Source: Phoronis ovalis
Taxonomy: Eukaryota > Phoronida > Phoronidae
Assembly: GCA_028565635.1 (NCBI GenBank)
Contig: JAOXYB010039950.1
Location: 1-28,007, forward strand
Direction: 5' to 3'
Length of the DNA: 28,007 nucleotides
Shown here: one piece after another, positions 24,401 to 28,007 of the stretch
How positions within the stretch are numbered: the stretch's first letter is position 1
Layout: each line of letters begins with the position of its first letter
Notes under the pieces: generated by a model
The model's database searches: none
Seen by the model: the letters and a program-made list of their open reading frames with translations, nothing else
Told to the model about the DNA's origin: nothing
Translations under genes and position numbers: made by a program

Positions 24401-25450
24401 AGTTGACTATTATAGCGTAAAATGTACTGCTAATATCACTTTGTTATAAAGATTCTTCATGAATACATGTTAATAATAGATATGGTTTTAGTACAATCAC
24501 TTGGTAGCAAAAGTGGGGATATATCTAACAGCCACGGATTGGGACCTTAAATCGTCTTACAGGTACAATTTACCGCAATCACTGACTAAGTTTATTGAGG
24601 TTGGACCTTAGGGCATGGATGTTGTACACTGCAATGAACACTAGTCTAAAACCTCAATGAAAGAGAGACTTGACAAATGTTTCATGTTTTGTCTCATACC
24701 ATCACTGATAATGATGCAAACTTAAATGATTTTGTATTGATATTAGAAAGTGTTCTTACCTATATGAACCTATGGTATTTTGACAATAGGCTTCACTACC
24801 ACATGTAGTATTTAACAAGCATTCGTCTATATCAGTACAGCTACGGAAATCATTTGTCAGTGTATAACCATTGGGACAAGTGCAATAGTGAGATGAACCA
24901 GTGCTAACACACTGATGTTCGCATCCGCCATTGCTAATATGACAATCATTGGAGTCTAAAATATAAAACGGACTATTCAGTGCATGCACTTTTAGGAGCC
25001 TCAAGCATATATACTCTAATGCTTCCAGGATGCTACATGTAATGCATGAGCCACTGTACAGTTATCGATCCTTACACCGGCACAACTCATTCTCCAAACA
25101 TGGTATTCATGTAGTTACGATATGTACTTCAATGCTGGATGTGTGAAACTGGATATCTTCTGACAGAACCGGAATATCTATGATAAACATTTAAAATCCC
25201 AAGCATTGATTAAATTTAATATTCACTGACATTATATATATGTGTAAAACATTTACATAGCAGTATCAGTTTAATTAATTTCACATTTTTCATGGTTAGT
25301 TTTTATAGCTGTTCTGTATTGTCTTACCCACACATGTTTTATTGTCAGATTCCAGTGCAAAACCAGGCAAGCAGGAGCAGGTATGGGAACCCGGGATATT
25401 GGTACAAATATGAGAGCATCCACCTCGATATATATCACACTCATTTAAGT
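244..25450 (-). CDS. Large EGF-Sushi-cadherin-EGF adhesion protein (27 exons, both ends missing)
   Basis: Seen: 27 exons on the minus strand join without a phase conflict into about 2129 residues. Exon 1 is 25328-25450 and exon 27 is 244-435; each exon has its own entry. Domains in local residue numbers are five EGF-like (1-201), a Sushi/CCP with six cysteines (206-261), about fifteen cadherin repeats (270-1913) and five EGF-like (1916-2110). Many cadherin repeats keep the LDYE/LNYE/IDYE motif, a DxD motif and DxNEPP-like linkers. Known: cadherin repeats bind calcium between tandem modules and mediate extracellular adhesion. Inferred: a secreted or single-pass surface protein with large ectodomain. 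No signal peptide or membrane segment lies in the window, since both ends continue outside. The layout differs from Fat, Dachsous and CELSR, which lack an N-terminal EGF-Sushi block; Fat and CELSR also carry laminin-G domains. Confidence is high in the exon chain, low in any orthology. Confidence 0.93.
667..837 (-). CDS. Exon 26: end of EGF 8 and EGF-like domain 9
   Basis: Local residues 2009-2065. [13 protein letters not shown] completes EGF 8, ending G-R-N-C. EGF 9 runs from N-Y-C-N-E-N-K-C through Y-W-C-L-C to the splice, its last cysteine being supplied by exon 27 (A-D-C). The acceptor is CTATGTAG and the donor G|GTAATA in phase 1. Confidence 0.9.
838..1685 (-). other. Intron 25 (848 bp), GC-AG type
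   Basis: The donor is GC (minus strand GAAG|GCAAGT, intron starting at 1685) and the acceptor CTATGTAG (ending at 838). It holds the truncated minisatellite copy 1187-1348. Otherwise AT-rich. Confidence 0.82.
1187..1348. mobile_element. Truncated copy of the same minisatellite element
   Basis: It starts TACCCTGTGGTAAAT and contains three repeat units. It then follows the 17255-17395 copy through CTTTGAGAA, GAGCTGAAAAAAGGG and GTGACTTTGAATGGCAG to the C-run end. The left inverted end is missing. It is in the same orientation as the copy at 16975-17402 and lies inside the GC-AG intron between exons 25 and 26. Confidence 0.8.
1686..1877 (-). CDS. Exon 25: EGF-like domain 7 and start of EGF 8, GC donor
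   Basis: Local residues 1945-2008. D-V-D-E-C and L-D-E-C open two calcium-binding EGF modules. The first is complete ([12 protein letters not shown]). The second breaks after C-L-N-E-G. The acceptor is AACTACAG. No GT donor fits here. A consensus GC donor, GAAG|GCAAGT, at 1685 joins exon 26 in phase 1 and restores a perfect EGF. Reading on unspliced gives a stop (TGA) 11 codons later at 1651-1653. Confidence 0.88.
2108..2193 (-). CDS. Exon 24: EGF-like domain 6
   Basis: A small 86 bp exon: [12 protein letters not shown], then C-R-C-K-V-G-F-T-G. The final cysteine of the module comes from exon 25 (D-G-E-I-C), the spacing seen in nidogen-type EGF domains. The acceptor is TTTGATAG and the donor G|GTAAAA in phase 1. 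Confidence 0.88.
2468..2605 (-). CDS. Exon 23: end of cadherin repeat 15
   Basis: Local residues 1870-1915. The LDYE motif is replaced by K-P-V-N-P-I-V, but the following strands ([11 protein letters not shown]) fit a cadherin repeat. No calcium linker follows, as expected where the array ends and EGF domains begin. The acceptor is TTTTTCAG and the donor AA|GTAAGT in phase 2. Confidence 0.87.
2606..3923 (-). other. Intron 22 (1318 bp)
   Basis: It contains the 3013-3520 inverted-repeat element. Both flanks (2606-3010 and 3525-3923) show nothing beyond AT-rich intron sequence. Confidence 0.8.
3013..3520. mobile_element. Second inverted-repeat element enclosing an AGAGATACC minisatellite
   Basis: CTCCGGGGAGTTGACTTCCAT (3013-3033; core AGTTGACTTCCAT) is mirrored by ATGGAAGTCAATTCCTCGGG (3500-3519) with two or three mismatches. 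Between them GTAGAGATACCAAA and variants recurs irregularly every 30-40 bp (for example 3115, 3142, 3175, 3208, 3410 and 3440). One segment near 3330 reads TTTTACCCTGTAGCAAAAAAG, like the repeat of the 16975 element. It lies in the intron between exons 22 and 23. Confidence 0.75.
3924..4113 (-). CDS. Exon 22: linker 14/15 and cadherin repeat 15 start
   Basis: Local residues 1807-1869. The split Ile codon leads to [13 protein letters not shown] and V-Q-D-E-D-R-Y-D then start repeat 15. A basic D-R-K-R-D stretch is present but lacks Arg at P4, so it is a poor furin site. The acceptor is GTTATAG and the donor AG|GTAAGG in phase 2. Confidence 0.92.
4114..5235 (-). other. Introns 20 and 21 around exon 21
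   Basis: Introns are 4645-5235 (591 bp) and 4114-4431 (318 bp). Open frames of 70-95 codons that run from the exons into these introns lack support past the donors. Nothing else is recognised. Confidence 0.7.
4432..4644 (-). CDS. Exon 21: cadherin repeat 14
   Basis: Local residues 1736-1806. V-R-D-E-D-V-P-T and H-L-N-Y-E-V are the cadherin motifs. The acceptor is TATACAG. The donor GGC-A|GTAAGC is phase 1; the frame stays open beyond it, so phase and the exon 22 join decide the boundary. Confidence 0.9.
5236..5347 (-). CDS. Exon 20: linker 13/14 and cadherin repeat 14 start
   Basis: Local residues 1699-1735. [10 protein letters not shown] is the linker, then V-S-E-N-S-A-I-N starts repeat 14. 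The acceptor is TTTACAG and the donor G|GTAGGT in phase 1. Confidence 0.91.
6516..6820. repeat. Nested short direct repeats
   Basis: A 34 bp segment starting AGTGTCTCGCCCCCTTA occurs at 6544-6577 and again at 6787-6820 with one mismatch. A 25 bp segment starting ATCTAAGACACAGTTTT occurs at 6516-6540 and 6580-6604 with one mismatch. No inverted ends were found around them. This is probably part of an unrecognised interspersed repeat between about 5880 and 6830. Confidence 0.75.
7301..7798. mobile_element. MITE-like element with ~78 bp terminal inverted repeats
   Basis: The left end (7301-7378, starting CAGTCTGAATAAATCCATCC) and the right end (7721-7798, ending GGATGGATTTATTCAGACTG) are inverse copies over about 78 bp with only a handful of mismatches. 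AT flanks both sides. The 498 bp length has no coding capacity, matching a miniature inverted-repeat element. The CAGT ends and the AT/TA-like flanks could suit a Tc1/mariner-type origin, but the target duplication is ambiguous. It sits in the intron between exons 19 and 20, close to exon 19. Confidence 0.88.
7825..8021 (-). CDS. Exon 19: cadherin repeat 13 end with basic insert
   Basis: Local residues 1633-1698. The first twenty residues are rich in Lys, Arg and His and do not resemble cadherin. With the end of exon 18 they form R-G-K-R-D, a furin-type motif. P-L-N-Y-E-V and C-T-D-N-G-L-P then complete repeat 13. The acceptor is CTTTTAAG and the donor AAG|GTAACG in phase 0. A mobile element ends 26 bp past the donor. 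Confidence 0.92.
8255..10953. mobile_element. piggyBac-like non-autonomous element (2.7 kb)
   Basis: Seen: TTAA (8251-8254) followed by CCCTTTGATAGCC (8255-8267), and the exact inverse GGCTATCAAAGGG (10941-10953) followed by TTAA (10954-10957). Known: piggyBac-superfamily elements insert at TTAA, duplicate it, and have ends beginning CCC/CCY. The interior has no open frame of transposase length, so the copy is non-autonomous. A short palindrome (TCCGC-TTAAAT-GCGGA, about 10922-10937) sits just inside the right end. Internal tandem repeats occupy 8360-8920. It lies in the intron between exons 18 and 19 and supplies most of its length. Confidence 0.83.
8360..8920. repeat. ~150 bp tandem repeat, about four units, inside the piggyBac-like element
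   Basis: TTTTCACAAA or a close variant recurs at 8369, 8522, 8672 and 8831 (steps 153, 150 and 159). Each full unit has GGCACACAATGTAAAAACA, CCAAAATTATT and AAGATGGCCGCCAAAAA (variants in the later units). Divergence rises toward the last unit, which fades out after about 8920. Confidence 0.9.
11082..12021 (-). CDS. Exon 18 (940 bp): cadherin repeats 11, 12 and start of 13
   Basis: Local residues 1320-1632. Linkers I-N-I-N-D-P-P, L-D-Q-N-D-P-P and V-N-K-N-D-A-P separate the repeats. Repeat 11 has T-I-D-E-D-I-G but lacks the LDYE motif (N-Y-S-I-R-Y-V). Repeat 12 has D-V-R-D-Q-D and K-I-D-Y-E-K. Repeat 13 begins after a Thr/Ile-rich stretch, with V-N-E-T and V-V-D-E-D-N-V. The acceptor is ATTGCAG and the donor CGA-G|GTAAGT in phase 1. 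Confidence 0.96.
12483..12688 (-). CDS. Exon 17: cadherin repeat 10
   Basis: Local residues 1251-1319. [16 protein letters not shown] and V-V-D-S-G-E are the three standard calcium motifs. The acceptor is ACATTAG and the donor AAG|GTATAA in phase 0. Confidence 0.94.
13002..13209 (-). CDS. Exon 16: cadherin repeat 9 end and repeat 10 start
   Basis: Local residues 1182-1250. K-I-N-Y-E-N and C-S-D-Q-G-G, then D-D-Q-N-E-A-P, close repeat 9. V-L-E-N-Q-E-S-G opens repeat 10. The acceptor is TTACAG and the donor G|GTAAGG in phase 1. Confidence 0.93.
13440..13650. repeat. Probable interspersed repeat with AAGATGGCC core
   Basis: The segment carries CAAGATGGCCACCAAA (13511-13526) and, inverted, GCTGCCATTTTGGAG near 13615. 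Both resemble parts of the tandem unit in the piggyBac-like element. It is open in both strands for about 60 codons, but without domain or splice support. It sits in the intron between exons 15 and 16. Confidence 0.5.
13811..14152 (-). CDS. Exon 15: cadherin repeat 8 end and repeat 9 start
   Basis: 114 codons in phase 0-0. A-L-N-Y-E-L and F-N-V-N-E-A-P close repeat 8. V-R-E-N-K-K and V-L-D-P-D-L-P-D open repeat 9. The acceptor is CTTTTCAG and the donor AAG|GTATGT. Confidence 0.94.
14523..14675 (-). CDS. Exon 14: cadherin repeat 8, first half (degenerate)
   Basis: 51 codons, phase 0-0. V-V-P-E-A-K-P-S-A matches the strand A / Glu region, but the Asp-rich calcium motif is weak (M-V-T-D-S-A-S-D). 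The acceptor is GTTGTAG and the donor TGG|GTAAGC. An overlapping plus-strand open frame here is only the complement of this exon. Confidence 0.82.
14905..15119 (-). CDS. Exon 13: cadherin repeat 7
   Basis: Local residues 945-1016. [11 protein letters not shown] is the clear cadherin signature. The upstream half has L-L-A-E-D in place of A-x-D-P-D. The A-x-D-x-G motif is altered to A-Q-C-G-G-T-D. The acceptor is TCACTAG and the donor CAA|GTAAGT in phase 0. Confidence 0.9.
15609..15780 (-). CDS. Exon 12: degenerate end of cadherin repeat 6 and start of repeat 7
   Basis: Local residues 888-944. Strand-like [12 protein letters not shown] replaces the usual LDYE region. No DxNEPP linker is present between repeats 6 and 7; the junction reads Y-H-L-Q-S-S-S-A-L. 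Repeat 7 opens with [10 protein letters not shown]. The acceptor is TATTTCAG and the donor G|GTGAGT in phase 1. I place it by phase and splice sites more than by motif. Confidence 0.83.
16085..16270 (-). CDS. Exon 11: linker 5/6 and cadherin repeat 6 start
   Basis: 62 whole codons in phase 0-0. It reads [11 protein letters not shown], a canonical linker. Repeat 6 then begins without the usual Glu ligand (H-I-V-S-G-D), but with T-D-P-D-Y-N-S at the next calcium position. The acceptor is TCTGTAG and the donor AAG|GTATGT. Confidence 0.92.
16514..16635 (-). CDS. Exon 10: cadherin repeat 5, second half
   Basis: Local residues 785-825. K-L-D-Y-E-A is the conserved Asp/Glu calcium motif, followed by V-V-T-V-I-A-T-D. 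The acceptor is TTTACAG. The donor ACA|GTAAGT shifts the gene to phase 0. Confidence 0.92.
16636..18376 (-). other. Intron 9 (1741 bp)
   Basis: It contains the minisatellite element at 16975-17402. The remainder, especially 17410-18370, is AT-rich without coding support or clear repeats. Confidence 0.8.
16975..17402. mobile_element. Inverted-repeat element enclosing a ~30-40 bp minisatellite
   Basis: The left end CTGGGGGGAGGGGGGTACTTGTCA (16975-16998, with key segment GGGGGGTACTTGTCA) is mirrored by TGACAGTACCCCCTTCCCCC and CCCAG (17378-17402). Between them the motif ATACCCTGTGGTAAAT and variants recurs about every 30-40 bp. Examples are 17151, 17255, 17282 and 17321; an eroded form precedes them. 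The two open frames on the minus strand here are by-products of the repeat. It lies in the intron between exons 9 and 10. Confidence 0.78.
18377..18532 (-). CDS. Exon 9: cadherin repeat 5, first half
   Basis: Local residues 733-784. V-P-E-N-V-S and S-H-D-P-D-G-G are the calcium ligand motifs of a cadherin repeat start. The acceptor is TTTTTACAG. The donor G|GTGTGT is a weaker GT site, but it is the one that keeps phase 1 into exon 10. Confidence 0.88.
18533..19732 (-). other. Intron 8 (1200 bp) with an unexplained minus-strand open frame
   Basis: From about 19670 down to 19338 the minus strand stays open for about 110 codons, including [14 protein letters not shown] and Y-Q-W-S-Q-L-P-D. It does not fit between exons 8 and 9, which already join in phase within a normal repeat. 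It has no recognisable domain. A decayed gene fragment or chance are both possible. The rest of the intron is featureless. Confidence 0.35.
19733..19909 (-). CDS. Exon 8: end of cadherin repeat 4
   Basis: Local residues 674-732. The A-K-D-S-G motif, then [10 protein letters not shown], mark the end of repeat 4 and its linker. The LDYE motif is absent, replaced by [10 protein letters not shown]. The acceptor is TTTTAG and the donor G|GTAAGT, both phase 1. Confidence 0.93.
19910..20346 (-). other. Intron 7 (437 bp)
   Basis: GT-AG intron in phase 1, AT-rich, with nothing recognised. Confidence 0.7.
20347..21369 (-). CDS. Exon 7 (1023 bp): cadherin repeats 1 (end), 2, 3 and 4 (start)
   Basis: The largest exon, local residues 333-673. 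It begins A-V-L-D-Y-E, then a T-N-V-N-E-P-P linker. Repeat 2 is typical: V-A-E-N, S-H-D-P-D-S, L-L-D-Y-E, A-R-D-N-G, then V-D-P-P. Repeat 3 is longer and atypical. It has [13 protein letters not shown], a Cys-containing CLDYE region and R-N-R-N-E-P-P, with several extra cysteines. Repeat 4 opens with V-Q-E-H and A-L-D-P-D-K-N-D-N. The acceptor is GTTGCAG and the donor G|GTAAGG. Its size suggests loss of older introns that still divide the other repeats. Confidence 0.96.
21370..22273 (-). other. Intron 6 (904 bp)
   Basis: AT-rich, with no coding support, inverted ends or tandem repeats that I could see. Confidence 0.75.
22274..22558 (-). CDS. Exon 6: end of Sushi domain and start of cadherin repeat 1
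   Basis: It completes the Sushi domain with C248, the G-E-W-S motif and C261, then moves into cadherin. Residues N-E-I-F-L-S-S are followed by S-E-N-K-P-S-G-T, the strand A / Glu calcium-ligand region. F-L-T-A-A-D then stands at the usual A-x-D-x-D position. The acceptor is TTTCAG and the donor G|GTAAAT in phase 1. Confidence 0.9.
22904..23071 (-). CDS. Exon 5: end of EGF 5 and first half of Sushi/CCP domain
   Basis: It reads G-S-Y-I-C-W-C, completing EGF 5 by residue 201. A short linker follows, then the first Sushi cysteine at C206 and further cysteines at 219, 232 and 236. The stretch between has two N-x-S/T sites. The acceptor is TTTTTAG|GT and the donor G|GTAAAT in phase 1. The two extra cysteines (219, 232) beyond the four-cysteine core resemble the six-cysteine Sushi modules known from selectins and SVEP1. 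Confidence 0.88.
23482..23585 (-). CDS. Exon 4: end of EGF 4 and start of calcium-binding EGF 5
   Basis: After the split Gln codon it reads C-S-C-Y-S-G-Y, the C-x-C end of EGF 4. D-I-N-E-C follows, opening EGF 5 with its CHHTC segment. The acceptor is GTTTTAG and the donor G|GTGAGT in phase 1. Local residues are 147-181. Confidence 0.9.
24164..24283 (-). CDS. Exon 3: end of EGF 3 and EGF-like domain 4
   Basis: It starts in phase 2, so that AG+T gives Ser, followed by C-L-C-G-M-G-Y, the C-x-C tail of EGF 3. EGF 4 then starts at PNLC and runs through CEHIC to T-Y. The donor is CA|GTATGT in phase 2. The fourth module lacks the D-x-N-E-C signature, so it is an ordinary EGF without the calcium-binding motif. 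Confidence 0.88.
24760..24955 (-). CDS. Exon 2: EGF-like domain 2 and first half of EGF 3
   Basis: It encodes local residues 42-106. The first module begins S-N-D-C and has the CEHQC and CTCPNGY cysteine pattern. The second begins D-I-D-E-C, a calcium-binding EGF signature, and runs to G-S-Y before the splice. The acceptor is ATTTTAG|AC and the donor AG|GTAAGAA in phase 2. The split inside EGF 3 is completed in frame by exon 3. Confidence 0.92.
25328..25450 (-). CDS. Exon 1: calcium-binding EGF-like domain 1
   Basis: A symmetrical phase 1-1 exon of 123 bp encoding one full EGF module (local residues 1-41). It opens with D-L-N-E-C, the calcium-binding EGF signature, with the first D codon split by the upstream intron. 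It shows the usual six cysteines, with the C-x-C pair in CSCLPGF. The acceptor is TTTTAG and the donor G|GTAAGAC. The preceding exon is not visible; the sequence upstream runs into the tandem array beginning near 25858. Confidence 0.9.
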
Positions 25451-25857
25451 CTAAAAACCAACACAAAAATGTCAAACTTTAATTTTTATAGTTTACGATT
25501 GTTTTAATTTTTCATTTGGACTCAACTAGCAAACAGAAATTTTACTAAAAATTAGGCATTTCAACTATTAAAAGAAACTACATTTCCATTATAGTCACTT
25601 GTACTGCAGTATCCTGTTAATAATTAGACAACATTATCATTCATAAGCCACTGGTATTTAAAAGAGTAGTGTTTTATGATTTCTTTTATCTAATGGTTAA
25701 ATAGTTTGCCTGGGCCTTTGCGATTATTACAGTGTTCTCTATGACTATAAGTGAATATATAATTTTTATGCAATACTTTAGTTTTTATGCCCATCACTAT
25801 GTAAAAGTGAAAGGCCATATAGCTGTACTGTATGCGTCGGCGTATGTAACCTTTTCT
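25451..25857. other. Sequence between exon 1 and the tandem array
   Basis: AT-rich, without an exon that I can support. From about 25750 it begins to resemble the array unit loosely (TTTAGTTTTTATGCCCATCA), so the true array edge is blurred. It is presumably intronic, because exon 1 starts with a split codon. Confidence 0.6.
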
Positions 25858-28007
25858 TTGTGTTGCTATAACGGATTCAGCTTTTGTCAGATCATCATCG
25901 TATTTGGTACAGGGTAAGTACAGGTGAAAGCGCAGGTCTGGTATAATTTTGACCTCGATTACTTCCAAGATGGCCGATTGGCGGCCATGTTTGTACCCGA
26001 GAGTGCACCTCACGTTGCAAGCTTCTCCAGACAGACGAAGCGTTGACTTGACAATTCGAAGGTGTATTCACGTAGACCATGGGTTGGTGGGCGTAACAGG
26101 CCAGGTGACATTTCAAAATGACCTTGAGAAGTAGATCAAATGTCGATACGAATCTTTGACAATTTTTGTTGCGGGTAACACTTTCTTTGTCGCGCAATAA
26201 CTGCTTTAGTTTTTATCCCATCAGCTTTATATCTGGTACAGGATAAATACATGTCAAAATGCAGACCGTCTGCAATTTCTACATGGATCACCTTCAAGAT
26301 GGCCGACTGGTGGCCATGTTTGTTCTCTAGATGTTGGCTCACAATAATAACTTTTGTTTTTGTCGGATCATCTTCATATTTGGTACAGGGTACATTCTGG
26401 TCAAAGTAGATGTAGGATATAAGTTTGACCCCGATTATTTCCAACATGGCCGACTGGTGGCCATGTTTGTACCCGAGAGTCCACCTCACGTTGCGAGCAT
26501 CTCGGGAAAGACGAAGCGTTGACTTGATGATTCGAAGGTGGATTCATGTAGGCCATGGGTTGGTGGGCGTAATAGGCCAGGTGACATTTCAAAATGACCT
26601 TGAGAAGTAGGTTAAATGTCGATACGAATCTTTGACAATTTTTGATGAGCGTAATACTCTATTTGTCGCGCAATAACTGCTTCAGTTTTTATCCGATCAG
26701 CTTTATATGAGGTATAGGATAAATACAGGTCAACATGCAGACCGTCTGTAATTTCGACATGGATCAAATTCAAGATGGCCGACTGGCAGCCATGTTTATT
26801 CTCGAGATGTTGGCTCGCAATAATGGCTTTTGTTTTTGTCGATCATCTTCATATTTGGTACAGGGTAAATACTGGTCAAAGTAGACGTAGGATATAAGTT
26901 TGACCCCGATTATTTTCCAACATGGCCGACTGGCGGCCATGTTTGTACCCGAGAGTGAACCTTACATTGCGACCATTTCGGGAAAGACGAAGCGTTGACT
27001 TGACGATTCGAAAGTGGATTCACCTAGGCCATGGGTTGGTGGGCATAATAGGCCAGGTGGCATTTCAAAATGACCTTGAAAAGTAGGTCAACTGTCGATA
27101 CAAATCTTTGACAATTTTTGTTGTGCGTAACACTTTCTTTGTCGCGCAATAAATGCTTCAGTTTTTATCCGATCAGCTTTATATGTGGTACAAGATAAAT
27201 ACACGTCAAAGTGCAGACCGTCTGTAATTTCGACATGGATCACTTTCAAGATGGCCGACTGGTGGCCATGTTTGTTCTCGAGATGTTGGTTCGCAATAAT
27301 AGCTTTTGTTTTTGTCGTATCATCTTCATATTTGGTACAGGGTAAATACTGATCAAAGTAGATGTAGGATATAAGTTTGACCCTGATTATTTCCAGCATG
27401 GTTGACTGGCGGCTATGTTTGTTCCCGAGAGTGCACGTTACGCCCATTTTGGGAAACATGAAGCGATGAGTGGACGATTCATAGGTGGATTCACATAGGC
27501 CATAGGTTGGTGGGTGTATTAGGCCAGGCCACATTTCAAAGTGACCTTGAGAAGTAGGTCAAATGCCGATGCGAATCTTCAACACATTTTGTGCATAATA
27601 CTTTGTTTGTCGAGTTTTTATCCGATTAACTTCGTGCTTGGTACAGGGTAAATACAATTCAAAATGCAGATCGTTTGCAATTTGCATATGGATCGCTTTC
27701 AAGATGGCCGACTGGCGGGGCATTTTTTTTCCCCGATAGTGCACATTACATTGCGCCCATTTCGGGAAAGACGAAGCGTTGACTTGACGATTCGAAGGTG
27801 GATTCACGTAGGCCATTAATTGGTGGGCGTATTAGGCCAGGTGACATATCAAAATGGCCTTGAGAAGTAGGTCAAATGTCAATACAAATCTTCGACAATT
27901 TTTGTTGGGCGTAATATTTTTTTTGTCGCACAATAACTGCTTCAGTTTTTATCCGATCAGCTTTATATTTGGTACGGGCTAAATACAGGTCAAAATGCAG
28001 ATCGTCT
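25858..28007. repeat. Higher-order tandem array, ~476 bp unit
   Basis: The marker CCCGAGAG recurs at 25997, 26472, 26948 and 27424, giving steps of 475, 476 and 476. A variant follows at 27732, a step of only 308. Each 476 bp unit combines two related halves. The halves share TTTGGTACAGGGTAAATAC and a core AAGATGGCCGACTGGYGGCC, which contains the near-palindrome ATGGCCG-n5-CGGCCAT. The final step of 308 lacks the roughly 168 bp half carrying TTCTCGAGATGTTGG. The array continues past the right edge. Minus-strand open frames inside it change frame between units and look incidental. Interspersed sequences with this core are familiar in marine invertebrate genomes. Confidence 0.93.

Larger units (their letters stand above)
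22559..25327 (-). other. Introns 1 to 5 around exons 2 to 5
   Basis: Introns are 24956-25327 (372 bp), 24284-24759 (476 bp), 23586-24163 (578 bp), 23072-23481 (410 bp) and 22559-22903 (345 bp). All are GT-AG with no recognised element. Confidence 0.7.

Noticed and set aside
25690-27816. Several minus-strand open frames of 85-148 codons with repeated G-H-Q-S-A-I-L motifs
   Set aside because: They are translations of the 476 bp tandem unit, which is not a multiple of three. They break and shift between units and show no domain.
25858-28007. CRISPR array
   Set aside because: The units are about 476 bp, tandem, in animal DNA, without short spacers.

Overview
This is intron-rich, AT-rich animal DNA with no bacterial gene organisation. 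One gene on the minus strand fills nearly the whole window. It is built from 27 exons that I could place by splice sites and reading phase, between about 25450 (upstream end) and 244 (downstream end). Every junction is consistent in phase, and together they give 6387 coding bases, about 2129 residues of open protein. Neither the N-terminus nor the C-terminus is in the window. Gene style, intron size and repeat content (tandem arrays around an AAGATGGCC core, small elements with terminal inverted repeats carrying minisatellites) suggest a marine invertebrate such as a mollusc, brachiopod or invertebrate deuterostome. The phylum cannot be fixed from the sequence.

The encoded protein is a large secreted or cell-surface adhesion protein. 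In N-to-C order it has five EGF-like domains, mostly of the calcium-binding D-x-N/D-E-C type (exons 1-5). One six-cysteine Sushi/CCP domain follows (exons 5-6), then about fifteen cadherin repeats (exons 6-23) with linkers of the DxNEPP, DxNDPP or NEAP type. It ends with five more EGF-like domains plus a short cysteine-rich stretch (exons 24-27), and a possible partial exon at the extreme left edge (1-71). EGF domains on both sides, a Sushi domain and no laminin-G domain in the visible part do not match classical Fat, Dachsous or CELSR layouts, so I give no gene symbol.

Layout from right to left: 25858-28007 is a higher-order tandem repeat of about 476 bp, running off the window, presumably in the intron or flank upstream of exon 1. 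22274-25450 holds the EGF and Sushi exons, 2468-22558 the cadherin exons, and 244-2193 the C-terminal EGF exons. Several large introns are swollen by mobile elements. These are a 2.7 kb TTAA-flanked piggyBac-like non-autonomous element (8255-10953), a 498 bp element with about 78 bp terminal inverted repeats (7301-7798), and two elements whose inverted ends enclose minisatellites (16975-17402 and 3013-3520). A relic of the second-to-last type lies at 1187-1348. Without its piggyBac-like insert, the 3.06 kb intron would be about 360 bp, in line with its neighbours.

Points most worth a second look are a GC-AG intron joining exons 25 and 26, and a furin-type R-G-K-R site created across the exon 18/19 junction. 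Others are the inverted-repeat-bounded minisatellites, and a stretch of the cadherin array where the calcium-binding linkers are lost.
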